64,000 bases of DNA from Halomonas sp. PR-M31 (GCF_001039575.1 NZ_JIBT01000001.1:124001-188000), one strand, 5' to 3'; positions 1-9,033 are shown, numbered from the stretch's first letter. Numbers and translations: made by a program. Notes: generated by a model from the sequence alone, not told the origin.

Positions 1-1607
1 CGTGGAGTAAACAGATCGAACTGGACAAAGCTTTTCGCCAGATGCGGATGGCGCCGCTGATAGGTCAGCAGCGTTTCCCCCAGCAGGGGATAGAAGGCGC
101 TTTCCGGATAGTCCAGGTCCCGGGCTACCAAGGGTGAGATGAAGCGCAGGGTGGTGATCAGATAGCCGGTGACCAGATCGTGAATCAAATAATGCGCGGG
201 CAGGTGGGTCAGTGCCTTTGCCGCAACCTGAGGCAAACCGGCCTTTACTGCCAAAGGCTCTTCCCATAGCCGCAGGTCGCCGTGAAAATCCTTGATGGCG
301 CCGGCGACCGGCGCGTGTCGTTCGAGTATCACGGTCAGATTCTGGCCGTGGGCAATCACCCCCACGCCATAGGCGCACATCAGATGATAAAGCGGCACTG
401 CGGTAACCTCGAACAGCCGGCGCAGCCACGTCTCCACCGAGAGACCTGATTGGCGAATATGGGCGCCGATCAGGCTATCGCCCGCCATGTCGCTGTGCAT
501 GAAGGCCGCCAAGGGGCGGCTCAGCTGATCGTCTTTGAGTCTCGCCTCCAGGCTTTCCCGCCAGATGGCGCCGAGCATTTCCTGGTAGCGATAGGGGGTA
601 CCGGATAGCGCTTGCTGCCAGGGGGCCGGGCAGTGAATGCCCGCAAGCTCCCGCTGGACGATCAAAGGCGACAGCTCGGGATCGTTTTGGGTCAGCCGTG
701 TGAGCCAATCGCTCAAGATCGGGCCGATGGCGATATAGCGCCCGGGGATGCCGCGAAAGCAGGAGGTGTTGAGTATCGTCAGGGCCAGCTTGATGTCGGC
801 GTCGCCCGGGCCACTTAGAGTGCGTAGGGAGAGCTGGGCGCGATAGTCCCCCTGCAGTTCGCCAAAATCGATAAGTGCGCTGCTCGCCAGGGACTCCGCG
901 TACTGAATGGCGATATGGTGCTGCCACTGCCAAGGGTGTACCGGCAGCAGGCGCACCTCCTTCAAACTCAAATTCTGCTGTGCCAGGCATTGGCGAACAT
1001 AGTCTAGATCCTCCGCGGACAAGGAGGCTTGCCATAGCGCCTGCCAGTCATCGACTTCGCTGATGGCGCTGGTGCAGTCCTGAATGCGCACCCCGAGCCA
1101 GCGCAGCTCGATGGGCTCGCCGGCCTCTGGGCTGTAGCGGGCAAGCTCGTTTATCCCCCAGCCAATTCTTCCTTTGCTGGCCAAGAGCTTGGGATGGCCG
1201 TCCAGCAGGCTTTGCAGGGTGATGCCGTCCAGCGTAGACAGCTCAAGTGCGGTCCAGCGCTGCTGACGCTTCAAGGTCTGAACGTCGCTGTACAGGGTGT
1301 TGTTGAGCTCTGCCAGCAGATTGCCCAGCAGAATATCGTCGATGCCAAAGCTCGTCTGGGCATCTAGCAAGAACTGCTGCGGGCTGTGGGCCGGCACGCC
1401 GTTGCGGGTGATGCTGTCCGGCTCGATGACGAGCCAGTCCCAGAGGCCTCGCGTGGCGCGAAAGCGGTAGTGCACCGCGTCGGCAAGCGCGACAAGAAAG
1501 CCGTCCTCGCGAGCGATCGCCTCCAGGCTGCCCTCGAAACAGGACTCCGCCAGGGCCTTAGCCAGCAGGCGCCGATTGGCAAGCGTCAGCAGCTCTGCGT
1601 CGGTCAT
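1..1607 (-). CDS. IucA/IucC-family NIS siderophore synthetase (partial, C-terminus off window)
   Basis: Reading leftward from ATG at 1607 the frame stays open to the window edge (about 535 codons), so the C-terminus is missing. The product begins MTDAELLTLANRR. It carries the IucA/IucC-family arrangement of a central region with HPWQWQHH and, further on, AHGQNLTVILE followed by IKDFHGDLRL, matching the family's H-x-Q-N and R/K-D-x-x-G active-site segments. Enzymes of this family adenylate citrate or a citryl intermediate and condense it with an amine, independently of NRPSs. The ATG overlaps the stop of the preceding acetyltransferase gene (ATGA, 1604-1607), so the two are translationally coupled. 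With two synthetases flanking an acetyltransferase, the order matches iucA-iucB-iucC, and this gene would be the second (IucC/RhbF-like) synthetase. The exact siderophore cannot be told from sequence; an N-monooxygenase gene expected for hydroxamates may lie beyond the edge. Confidence 0.9.
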   Translation of the reverse strand, partial: MTDAELLTLANRRLLAKALAESCFEGSLEAIAREDGFLVALADAVHYRFRATRGLWDWLVIEPDSITRNGVPAHSPQQFLLDAQTSFGIDDILLGNLLAELNNTLYSDVQTLKRQQRWTALELSTLDGITLQSLLDGHPKLLASKGRIGWGINELARYSPEAGEPIELRWLGVRIQDCTSAISEVDDWQALWQASLSAEDLDYVRQCLAQQNLSLKEVRLLPVHPWQWQHHIAIQYAESLASSALIDFGELQGDYRAQLSLRTLSGPGDADIKLALTILNTSCFRGIPGRYIAIGPILSDWLTRLTQNDPELSPLIVQRELAGIHCPAPWQQALSGTPYRYQEMLGAIWRESLEARLKDDQLSRPLAAFMHSDMAGDSLIGAHIRQSGLSVETWLRRLFEVTAVPLYHLMCAYGVGVIAHGQNLTVILERHAPVAGAIKDFHGDLRLWEEPLAVKAGLPQVAAKALTHLPAHYLIHDLVTGYLITTLRFISPLVARDLDYPESAFYPLLGETLLTYQRRHPHLAKSFVQFDLFTP

Positions 1608-2296
1608 GCTTGCCCGCCGAAGAAATCTTCCCTTGTGCAGCTGAGCAGCATCGAGCGCTTGTGGGGGAAGTCGAACTCGTAGCGCTTCTTCCAGGCGTTC
1701 AGCGGGTAGGTGTAGCGCAGGATGGCTCGATTGTCCGTGCGCGGCTCGCCGAACAGGGTCTGGCAGCGGGGCTCGCGCAGAAACAGATAGTGGCTCAGGC
1801 CATACAGCCAGGCGAGGGTGTTGGCCTTGCCCAGATGGGTGGTTTCACCGACCAGCACATGAATGCCCTGATCGAAGGAGCCGTGCTCGCAGTAGGGGGC
1901 CAGGCGATCCTCTGCCACCCAGTAGCCTTCCAGATAGGCGAAAGGCTGGTCGTCGAAACAGCCGATCAAAGGCGTGCAGTGGGGGTCCGCTAGCCGCCCT
2001 CGAATCATCTCGTCCAGAGCCTCGCGATCAAAGGGATACTCCCAGAAGGCGGCGACCCGAGGATCGTTCTGCCAGCGGTGAAAGCGCTCGCCGTCTTCTT
2101 GCACATCGATCAGGCGCAGGCTGAAGGTCTTGCCGATCTCCGGCATGTAACGCCGGTAGTGCTCGCCCGGCGGATCGACAGGCCGTTTGGGATGGGGGAC
2201 GCCGTCAGTTGTGGTCATGACGGTCGGGTGCTCGGTTAGCAGTTGCGGCGCCAGATGGCGTTGGCGTTCGTCGCTTTGCACAATGTGGTCGGTCAT
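1604..2296 (-). CDS. GNAT acetyltransferase of siderophore biosynthesis (IucB/RhbD-like)
   Basis: 230 residues from ATG at 2296, whose ATG overlaps the TGA of the upstream synthetase (2293-2296). The core starts near residue 50 with RLIDVQEDGERFHRW and ends with RAILRYTYPLNAWKKRYEF, the layout of the acyl-CoA N-acyltransferase family found in aerobactin and rhizobactin clusters. In those pathways the enzyme acetylates the N-hydroxylated side chain of lysine or a diamine to make the hydroxamate that the NIS synthetases attach to citrate. Position between two IucA/IucC genes with 4-base overlaps on both sides strongly supports this role. An extra hydrophilic N-terminal stretch of about 45 residues precedes the fold; an internal ATG could be the real start, but the coupled start at 2296 is preferred. 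Confidence 0.88.
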   Translation of the reverse strand: MTDHIVQSDERQRHLAPQLLTEHPTVMTTTDGVPHPKRPVDPPGEHYRRYMPEIGKTFSLRLIDVQEDGERFHRWQNDPRVAAFWEYPFDREALDEMIRGRLADPHCTPLIGCFDDQPFAYLEGYWVAEDRLAPYCEHGSFDQGIHVLVGETTHLGKANTLAWLYGLSHYLFLREPRCQTLFGEPRTDNRAILRYTYPLNAWKKRYEFDFPHKRSMLLSCTREDFFGGQA

Positions 2297-3969
2297 AGGT
2301 CGGCAATCGGGTTGGGCATGGGGTGATAAAGGGAAAGCGGGTCCGCCATGGTGTTCTCGTTGATGGCCTGAAAGGCGCACAGGAAGTTACCCTTGGCCCA
2401 TAGATCAGGGCTTTCCAACAGATAGTCCAGCAAGGCGCTATCGCGAACGCCTTGAGCTCTCAGGTCCACTAAAAAGTCGCGTAGCTGACTCAGGTAATCG
2501 CGTTCATCGCCAAGCCCCGCCCCGGCAAGGCTTGCGATCACGTTGAAGGTAGCGTTGACGATCAGGTAATAGCCCAACAGCCGAACGCCCATCTCTTCCG
2601 GTATCAGGTTGTCGCTGCGCTCCACCAGTTGGCCCAGTTCGGGGCCGTAGCATTTCGTTGCCAGCGCCGTATAGCCGGTGCCCTGGCAGTCCCGAAACCA
2701 GGCGCGGGTCGGCATCAGGTCGTCATCGAGTTGCAATAGAATGTTCTGCTGATGAGCGCCGAACAGCAGGCCATAGTCTGCCTGAGCGATCAGTAAGGGT
2801 TCCATCGCAACCTGCAGAAAGGCAGTGAACCAGGCGCGTACGCGTGGGCTAGGGTTGGCTGTCTGTAGCAGCCGCTGGGCCAGACGCGAGACGCCCGTAC
2901 GCGGGTCGTCCTGCAGCAGGGTGGCGAGCATTTCGACTTGATGCGCGGCGTCACCGACAAAAGGATTGTCCCGCCACAGCATTAGGGTCTGGGGCAAGAG
3001 CTGTCCGGCGTCATCGACAATCCCCAGACCCATAGGCTCCTGAAGAAATTGAAACTGCGGAAACCGCGCGGCGAATTCCGCCAAAGGCCGTGAGTTCAAC
3101 ACCTGATGCAGGACAGCACCGCGATAAAACTCGCTGGGCTGCAGATGGCGCAAGGAGTTGGTCAGGCGCACGCTGAGAGAGAACTTCAGCATCCAAGGGC
3201 GCTCGGGGTGCCAGATGCTGCGCACCGAGGAGGTGGCGCGCCAGTGCGAATCGGCTTGCCCCAGATAGGTCAGCGCGCCGCTGTGGCGAAGTTCCTTCAA
3301 GGCCGGGTCCGTCTGCCAATGGCGATGCTGATAGGGATGGCAGGGGATAATCAGATGCGTGGCGTCGATCTGATCCTGCCAAGGGTTGTCCGGCAACAGC
3401 TGATCGATCAACGCCTGGGGTTCGAGGTCCGCGCCGGCACTGAAACTCACGTGAGTCTTTGCTACCCGATACCAGCACAGAGGAAACGCGGCGGCGTATT
3501 CCGGGGCATAGCGGCGAGTATCCTCGGAGCTGAAGCCTTCTCGGGCCTTTGGGCAGGGATGGATCGAGTGGCCGATCAGCAGTGCGGCTTCCGAGTCGAT
3601 GAAATCCAGCACCTGGCGAAAGGGCCGATCCAGATTCGGTTGGGCATCGAGGCTGTGACGCAGATTGGCCAGACTATCCAGCACCCGCGCCTTCAGTGCT
3701 TTTGCCTTGGCGGGGGTGCTCAGCGCCAGCAGATCCGGATGACGCAGTACCCAGGCGAGAGCCTCACCAAAGCCGATCTCATAATCATCCAGCCGCAGCG
3801 GCCCGTTTAATCGATGGCGACCGGCGTGGGAAAGATGCCGATAGGGAATCCGCAGAGTATGCGTGCCGTCTGAAATGGCCAGATGGTGTGGCTCGATCTC
3901 GTAATGAGGCCATTCCCGCAGCAAGGCATTGAAGAAGCAGCTGGCTGCAGCCTGTTCCGAAGGTGTCAT
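2293..3969 (-). CDS. IucA/IucC-family NIS siderophore synthetase (first in operon)
   Basis: 558 residues from ATG at 3969. Family hallmarks are GHSIHPCPKAREGFS near residue 135, the GAHQQNILLQLDDD segment and RAWFRDCQGTGY near residue 420, which in NIS synthetases form the ATP and citrate pocket. It probably performs the first condensation of citrate (IucA/RhbC-like), with the gene at 1-1607 doing the second. An upstream TTG at 3984 is in frame, but neither start has a strong Shine-Dalgarno. A terminator-like hairpin (3984-4012) sits directly before the start, and no separate promoter was recognised in the 80 bases after the RTX gene, so expression may depend on read-through from the Fur-controlled promoter further upstream. 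Confidence 0.9.
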   Translation of the reverse strand: MTPSEQAAASCFFNALLREWPHYEIEPHHLAISDGTHTLRIPYRHLSHAGRHRLNGPLRLDDYEIGFGEALAWVLRHPDLLALSTPAKAKALKARVLDSLANLRHSLDAQPNLDRPFRQVLDFIDSEAALLIGHSIHPCPKAREGFSSEDTRRYAPEYAAAFPLCWYRVAKTHVSFSAGADLEPQALIDQLLPDNPWQDQIDATHLIIPCHPYQHRHWQTDPALKELRHSGALTYLGQADSHWRATSSVRSIWHPERPWMLKFSLSVRLTNSLRHLQPSEFYRGAVLHQVLNSRPLAEFAARFPQFQFLQEPMGLGIVDDAGQLLPQTLMLWRDNPFVGDAAHQVEMLATLLQDDPRTGVSRLAQRLLQTANPSPRVRAWFTAFLQVAMEPLLIAQADYGLLFGAHQQNILLQLDDDLMPTRAWFRDCQGTGYTALATKCYGPELGQLVERSDNLIPEEMGVRLLGYYLIVNATFNVIASLAGAGLGDERDYLSQLRDFLVDLRAQGVRDSALLDYLLESPDLWAKGNFLCAFQAINENTMADPLSLYHPMPNPIADL

Positions 3970-3983
3970 TAAGGAGTATCTCA

Positions 3984-4012
3984 AAAGCCCGATATGCTCG
4001 ACATCGGGCTTT
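3984..4012 (-). terminator. Hairpin between the RTX gene and the siderophore operon
   Basis: A 10-bp perfect stem (AAAGCCCGAT pairing with ATCGGGCTTT) encloses a 9-base loop. On the minus strand it is followed by TTTTGAG. It lies 37 bases past the RTX stop and ends at the start region of the first siderophore gene, so it looks like an intrinsic terminator or attenuator with a short U tract. Confidence 0.65.
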
Positions 4013-4048
4013 CGCTTACGGTGTTGCGTCAGGAACGAGGGGTTGGCC

Positions 4049-4858
4049 TCAGGCGATGGTGATGTAGTCCGCTGCGTTGGCCAGAATCTCGTCTGACGGG
4101 ATGCCGGCCATCAGGATCTGGGTCTCGTCGCCCAGGTCAACCACGGCGCCTTCGTCGGAATCAGAAACGCGATCCGCCAGATCGGCCAGGGACTCGATGC
4201 CCGTGTCGTTGATATTGGCGGAGACGAAGACCTGATCGTTCTCGGCGGCGAACCACTCGACCGTATCGTTGCCGTCATTGCCGGTGTAATAGAGCTCGGT
4301 GCTGCTGTCGTCCTGGGCATTGCCGTCCCGGTCGGCGCTGCCATAAACCAGATCGTCGCCGCCTTGGCCGTGGATCTGATCGTCGCCGGAGCCGCCGTAG
4401 AGCCAGTCGTCTGCGTCGCCGCCCTGAATGACGTCGTTGTCCTCGCCGCCGAAGACCACGTCTTCTCCCGTGCCACCGATGATCAGGTCGTTGCCTTCGG
4501 AGCCATAGAGTGCATTGATGCCTGCCACGCCATAGAGGGTGTCGTCACCGGCATTGCCGAATATCTGGTCGCTACCTTCAGAACCCCACAGCAGGTCGTC
4601 GCCTTCACCGCCGTCGAGCCAGTCGTTGCCCTTGCCGCCATAGGCCAAATCGTTGCCGTCTTCACCGAAGATCAGGTCGTTGCCGGCCTCGCCATAGGCG
4701 ACATCGTCACCGTCGCCAAGATAGGCCACGTCGTTGGAATAGCCCAGGCGAACACCGTCGTCACCGCCTTTGGCGTAAACGATGGAGGGCCCGCTTCCGC
4801 GAATGATCTCGCCTTCGTCGGTGCCGAAAATCAGTCCGCTGCCTTCTTGAATCGCCAT
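4049..4858 (-). CDS. RTX (glycine/aspartate-rich nonapeptide repeat) protein, probable type I secretion substrate
   Basis: 269 residues, strongly acidic, with about fifteen tandem GGxGxDxxx-type units between residues 30 and 175 (for example GEAGNDLIFGEDGNDLAYG). Such repeats fold into calcium-binding parallel beta rolls after export. There is no N-terminal signal peptide; the C-terminus (NAADYITIA) fits the uncleaved secretion signal of type I substrates. No recognisable catalytic domain is present, so it is essentially repeats plus a C-terminal segment of about 80 residues. A clear AAGGAGTGACAG Shine-Dalgarno precedes ATG 4858. A Fur-box-like palindrome lies about 120-140 bases upstream and the siderophore genes follow in the same direction, suggesting iron-dependent expression. 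No HlyB/HlyD/TolC genes are in the window. Its role is unknown; a secreted iron-related or adhesive protein is possible. Confidence 0.88.
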   Translation of the reverse strand: MAIQEGSGLIFGTDEGEIIRGSGPSIVYAKGGDDGVRLGYSNDVAYLGDGDDVAYGEAGNDLIFGEDGNDLAYGGKGNDWLDGGEGDDLLWGSEGSDQIFGNAGDDTLYGVAGINALYGSEGNDLIIGGTGEDVVFGGEDNDVIQGGDADDWLYGGSGDDQIHGQGGDDLVYGSADRDGNAQDDSSTELYYTGNDGNDTVEWFAAENDQVFVSANINDTGIESLADLADRVSDSDEGAVVDLGDETQILMAGIPSDEILANAADYITIA

Positions 4859-4978
4859 CTGTCACTCCTTGAATAATCGTTTTGACTGCTAAGGTTGCGT
4901 TTAACGCCATGCCGGAGGCTAAACCGGGCTAAGTGATTTTCATGGCGGAAGTCGCTATCTTTTTGCTAAACGCAAATC

Positions 4979-4999
4979 AAATGATAGATATTATCATTT
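4979..4999 (-). promoter_or_regulatory. Putative Fur box
   Basis: An 8-bp inverted repeat AAATGATA-N5-TATCATTT. Its core TGATAGATATTATCA differs from the 7-1-7 Fur consensus (TGATAATnATTATCA) at two positions. It lies in the only intergenic gap upstream of the RTX and siderophore genes, so it is placed to repress them under iron sufficiency. Fur binding is inferred, not shown. Confidence 0.7.
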
Positions 5000-5066
5000 A
5001 GATTGATAGGCAATATTTGTAGCATTTTGTTAGTAAGCACTAACGGCTGGAGTAGTTCAGAAAGCG

Positions 5067-6632
5067 CTAGTGGTTGTTCGTCCGATCGCGTAGGTCTTTG
5101 AATGCCAAACCAATTGCGCTCAGCACGACGAGTAAGATTAAGCCGAACCCCAATGCCACGGCGACGGGCCAGGAGCTCATGTCGAGGACGGCAAAGACCG
5201 CTGCAGTGATCACGGCGATGCCGATTGAGGTGCCGATGCGCTGACCGGTCTGCATGATGGCGCCGGAGCTTCCTGCGTACTGCAGGGGGACCTCTGCCAG
5301 GGTCAGTGCCTGATTGGGGCTGACCACGGCGCCCTGGGCCGCGCCGATCAGCGCCAGAGAAAGCAGTAGCCACCAGGCGCTGATATAGCCCCCCGCCTGC
5401 AGTAGCACAACGGCAATGCAGGCGGCAAGGCCGACGACGGCGAGCAAAAGCCCACCGATGACCAGCTTGCGCCCATAGGTCATCACCCGCCGGCCGGCCC
5501 AGTTGGCGGCAAAGGCGGAGATGAAGGCGGACGGCGTGCTGATGAGACCGGTTTCAAGGGCAGAGGCCCCCAAGCCCTGCTGCAGATACAGCGCCACCAG
5601 CACCCAGATGCTGGTCATCCCGGTAAAATACAGGGTCATGATGAGGGCGCCATTGGTGAAACTGCGCGTAGAGAAGATGTTCAGATCCACCATCGGACTG
5701 CGGCCCAGGCGGGCGTAACGCCGTTCCCAATGCACCCAGGCCGCAACCAGGGCGATGCCCAACGGCAGCAGCAGCCAGGTCAGCGGTGCCGACTGGGCTT
5801 CCATGAACGGAAACAGCACGGCGAACACGGAAAGCCCGAGCAGCACGGCGCCAATCGGATCCAGGGAACGAAAGGTATGCAGTACTCCGCCGAACGTGGG
5901 TGTTGCGTCTTTTGGCCTGTGGCTGAACAGCGGTTTCGGGAACCAGGCAAGCGCCATGATGATAGCGGCGATGCCGATGGGCACGTTGACCAGAAACGTC
6001 AAACGCCAGCCGAAATCGGCGCCGCCAAGCTCGATCAAAAGGCCCCCCAGCACTGGGCCGATGCCCACGGATACCCCCACCGCGGTGCCGAAGTAGCCGA
6101 ACGCCTTGCCCCGCTCGGACCCGCGAAAATACTGCTGGATCATGCCCACCCCCTGGGGGCTCAAAAGCCCGGAGCCGACCCCTTGCACGAACCGGGCGAC
6201 ATTGAGCCAGGTGGCGTCCTGGGCCAGACCCGAGGCAATCGAGGCGGCGGTGAACACCGCCACGCCGAGGATGAAGATGCCGCCGCGTCCCAGAATATCT
6301 CCAGCACGCCCGGCGGCCACCAGCACCACGCCGAAGGTCAGGGCATAACCGGACAGCACCCACTGCAGATCGGACTGGGACGCTCCCAGCCCTTCCTGGA
6401 TAGACGGCAGGGCAACGTTGACGATGCTGACGTTGATCAATGACATGGCGATGGCGGTCAGCAGCACCGCCAGAATGCGCCAGCGGGTCGAATCCGCGAT
6501 TGTCTCGGCGTTTGTTTGCTCTGAATCGGACCGACGCTGGGTCAAGTGTTGCCTCTGCTTGTTCAAGATATCCGTGGCCGCTGCCGCTGTTTGGCGCCAG
6601 TGGATAGCGTTCTCGAAAATAACGTGGATCAT
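5067..6632 (-). CDS. MFS transporter, DHA2 (EmrB/QacA-like) family
   Basis: 521 residues from ATG 6632 with about 14 hydrophobic segments. The first helix contains SLINVSIVNVALPSIQ, the DHA2 family motif, and the loop 2-3 region reads GRAGDILGRGGIFI. Proton-coupled drug or metabolite exporters have this form. The N-terminal 45 residues are hydrophilic; an in-frame TTG at 6545 preceded by AGAGG at good spacing would give a 492-residue protein and is a serious alternative start. The gene ends 68 bases before the putative Fur box and lies upstream of the siderophore operon on the same strand, so a role in siderophore export is possible, but nothing in the sequence proves the substrate. Confidence 0.85.
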   Translation of the reverse strand: MIHVIFENAIHWRQTAAAATDILNKQRQHLTQRRSDSEQTNAETIADSTRWRILAVLLTAIAMSLINVSIVNVALPSIQEGLGASQSDLQWVLSGYALTFGVVLVAAGRAGDILGRGGIFILGVAVFTAASIASGLAQDATWLNVARFVQGVGSGLLSPQGVGMIQQYFRGSERGKAFGYFGTAVGVSVGIGPVLGGLLIELGGADFGWRLTFLVNVPIGIAAIIMALAWFPKPLFSHRPKDATPTFGGVLHTFRSLDPIGAVLLGLSVFAVLFPFMEAQSAPLTWLLLPLGIALVAAWVHWERRYARLGRSPMVDLNIFSTRSFTNGALIMTLYFTGMTSIWVLVALYLQQGLGASALETGLISTPSAFISAFAANWAGRRVMTYGRKLVIGGLLLAVVGLAACIAVVLLQAGGYISAWWLLLSLALIGAAQGAVVSPNQALTLAEVPLQYAGSSGAIMQTGQRIGTSIGIAVITAAVFAVLDMSSWPVAVALGFGLILLVVLSAIGLAFKDLRDRTNNH

Positions 6633-6718
6633 GCGGGTGATGACGGGACATACAGGATGTATATCCCGGAATGCAACGCAATTCTCGAACGTTTATCAGT
6701 AAAGAAGTAGCGAACAAC

Positions 6719-7216
6719 TCACTTCGCCGCGGTGACCTCGATCTCGATCAGCCAGCCGGGGTTGGCCAACTGCGGTACAGGGACTGCGGAGCGTGCGGGC
6801 AGGTTGGGCTGGTCATCGGTGCCGAAGAATTCGGTGTAGGCATTCATGAAGCCCTCGAAATCGAGCTTGCCCGTGTCTGAGTCCGGTACCAGATAGGCAT
6901 GCATCATGACCACATCGCTCATGTCGTAACCGAGTCCTTCGAGTTTGTCGGCGATGGACGTCAGGGCGCTGCGAGCCTGGGTTTCCATGTCGCCATAGGC
7001 GTCGATGGTATTTTCATCCGCGTCCTGGTTGGAAACTTCCGGGCCGCTGCCGCTCAGATAGAGTGTTTGGGCCTGGGGACCGGTTTCCACTGCCAGGGAG
7101 ATGGGAAAGTCAGAATCCTTCAAACTATGACGGGTCACGTTGTCCGCGGCTTGAGCGCTTGCCGTCGCCGCAAGCAACACACCGGCGAGAATGGCGGGTT
7201 TGAAAATACGTTGCAT
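6719..7216 (-). CDS. RidA/YjgF-family protein with signal peptide
   Basis: 165 residues from ATG 7216, which has a good AAGGAGCGATC upstream. The first 23 residues (MQRIFKPAILAGVLLAATASAQA) form a Sec signal peptide, so unlike cytosolic RidA this member should be periplasmic. The remainder has the YjgF/Rid fold: LYLSGSGPEVSNQD, then DAYGDMETQARSALTSI, and a C-terminal ARSAVPVPQLANPGWLIEIE. In canonical RidA the conserved Arg in the ARxAV segment binds the carboxylate of 2-aminoacrylate; here that Arg is present. The physiological substrate of exported Rid-like proteins is not known. It is separated by 272 bases from the transporter operon downstream, so co-transcription is uncertain. Confidence 0.85.
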   Translation of the reverse strand: MQRIFKPAILAGVLLAATASAQAADNVTRHSLKDSDFPISLAVETGPQAQTLYLSGSGPEVSNQDADENTIDAYGDMETQARSALTSIADKLEGLGYDMSDVVMMHAYLVPDSDTGKLDFEGFMNAYTEFFGTDDQPNLPARSAVPVPQLANPGWLIEIEVTAAK

Positions 7217-7488
7217 GATCGCTCCTTGATTTATTGACATGACAAACACGGCACCACGCTGGGCAATGGTGACGCTCATTTTAGTTTGAACGCTAATATA
7301 GTAGACAAGAATGCCTGTTCCCGCCATGTAAGCGAACGCCGCTAGGGAATCATTGCATAAATGCCTACACGAACGAATTACGGCGTTGCGCGGTGCTCGA
7401 AAACTCGCCTAACCCCATGTTATGTCTCGTTTCCTGCGCTCCGTGCTCCTTGCAATTCATTTCGCTTGGCGATTTGTTCGGCAATTCC

Positions 7489-8217
7489 CTAACCGGGCAG
7501 CAATCGGCGTCGCATCTTGGCAGGCTGGGCGCCGGGAAAGTTGTGTTCGATGAAGCGCATGGCGATGGTCAGCACCAGCGTCAGGGCAATGTAGATGCCG
7601 GCGATTAACAGCAAAGGTTCATAAACCAGGAAAGTCTCGTCGCGGACCAGGTTGGCGGCCTTGAGCAAATCCATGACGGCGATGGTGGATACCAGGGGCA
7701 CGGATTTGAGCAGCAGGATCATTTCGCCGGTGAGGGTCGGCAGGCAGATCTGAACAGCTCGGGGCAGCCACAGCCGGTAGAGCACCTGCCAGCGGGTCAG
7801 ACCGAAGGCGCGACCGGCGGCCAGCTCGCCACTAGGCACGCTGAGCATGGCGCCGCGAATCACCTCCCCGGAATAGGCGCCGACGCTGATGGTGAAGGTC
7901 AGGGCGCCGTAGAAGAACGGATCGCGCAGCAAAGGCCAGATGATGCTTTCCTGAATGCCGGGAATCTGTGGCAGCAGGCGGCCCACGCCGTCATAGAAGA
8001 AGAACAGCTGCACCAGCAGCGGCGTGCCGCGAATCACCGTGGTGAAGCCGCGTACCAGCAGGGCAATCGGCTTGGGCGCGGTAATCTGGATCAAGGCGAT
8101 GATGACCGCCAGTATCAGCCCCAGGATACCGGACACCGCCACCAGCAGCAGCGTGTTGACGAAACCCGTCCAGAGATACTCTTGATAGAAAGGATCGAAG
8201 ATCCAGGAAAAGTCCAT
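7489..8217 (-). CDS. Amino-acid ABC transporter permease (HisM/GltK-like)
   Basis: 242 residues with about five membrane helices. The binding-protein-dependent permease loop (GEVIRGAMLSVPSGELAAGRAFGLT) matches the His/Glu/Gln/Arg/opine polar amino acid permease family, with RGTPLLVQLFFFY at the second helix. It is the last gene of the minus-strand transporter group and follows the other permease by 24 bases. With the adjacent ATPase and binding protein it should import a cationic or polar amino acid; the neighbouring AruH/AruI-like genes point to arginine or an analogue. No clear terminator is seen after the stop. Confidence 0.93.
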   Translation of the reverse strand: MDFSWIFDPFYQEYLWTGFVNTLLLVAVSGILGLILAVIIALIQITAPKPIALLVRGFTTVIRGTPLLVQLFFFYDGVGRLLPQIPGIQESIIWPLLRDPFFYGALTFTISVGAYSGEVIRGAMLSVPSGELAAGRAFGLTRWQVLYRLWLPRAVQICLPTLTGEMILLLKSVPLVSTIAVMDLLKAANLVRDETFLVYEPLLLIAGIYIALTLVLTIAMRFIEHNFPGAQPAKMRRRLLPG

Positions 8218-8241
8218 GACGTTGTTCTCTTGGAAGTTGGC

Positions 8242-8952
8242 TTAGGCGTTGTCTGGAAGCTGGCCACGCCGAACGAAGCGCTCCGCCCAGCCGAAAAGCG
8301 CGTTGGAGCCCAGCGTCATGATTAGATAGAGCGCACCCGCGACGCTGTAGAACAGAAAGTAAGAGCGGGTGCTCGCGGCGGCCTGTTGGGCGGTGAAGAA
8401 CAGCTCCTCGAAGCCGATCACGCTGATCAACGCTGTATCCTTGACTAGGATCAGCCACAGGTTGGACATGCCGGGCAGCGCATGGGGCAGCATGCCGGGA
8501 ATGACGAAACGATGAAATCGGGTCCAGCGCGAGAAACCATAGGCATCCGCAGCTTCGAGCTGACCGCGAGGAATGGCCAGAATGGCGCCGCGAAACACCT
8601 CGGTCATGTAGGCGCCCTGAACGAAGGCCAGGACCCCGACAGCGGTAACGAAGCCGCTGATTTGCATAGCGCTCTCGACTCCCAGCGCGCCGAGTCCCGC
8701 ATTGAGCGCCTGGGTGCCAGCGTAGTACAGCAGGATGATCAGCAGCAGCTCGGGGACGGCACGCACTAGGGTGGAATAGGCGGTAGCCAGGGCCTGGAGT
8801 GGCCCCCAGCCGCTCAATCTAGCGCTGGCGCCGATCAGCCCCAGTACCAGGCCGATGGCATAGGCCAGCAGGGCGATCTCTATCGTCACGAGCGCCCCTT
8901 CCAGGATGGGGCCCGCCCAAGCCTCAAGTCCTTCGTTCTGATAGTTTTCCAT
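8242..8952 (-). CDS. Amino-acid ABC transporter permease (HisQ/ArtQ-like)
   Basis: 236 residues. The sequence has RAVPELLLIILLYY and the cytoplasmic coupling loop TEVFRGAILAIPRGQLEAADAYG typical of HisQ/ArtQ permeases, with five hydrophobic segments. It pairs with the next permease to form the heterodimeric channel of one transporter. Start at ATG 8952 has only a weak Shine-Dalgarno (AAAGAAT). It lies 81 bases after the binding-protein gene. Confidence 0.93.
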   Translation of the reverse strand: MENYQNEGLEAWAGPILEGALVTIEIALLAYAIGLVLGLIGASARLSGWGPLQALATAYSTLVRAVPELLLIILLYYAGTQALNAGLGALGVESAMQISGFVTAVGVLAFVQGAYMTEVFRGAILAIPRGQLEAADAYGFSRWTRFHRFVIPGMLPHALPGMSNLWLILVKDTALISVIGFEELFFTAQQAAASTRSYFLFYSVAGALYLIMTLGSNALFGWAERFVRRGQLPDNA

Positions 8953-9033
8953 GGCAAGATTCTTTATCGAATGAGCAGGATCTTCCGCCAGGGTAAAACC
9001 CTGGCGGAAGAAGCGATGAGCTAGAAAAGGCGA

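Noticed and set aside
4049-4858. Tandem repeats that could suggest a CRISPR or satellite array
   Set aside because: They are degenerate 27-base units encoding the RTX nonapeptide; there are no spacers.
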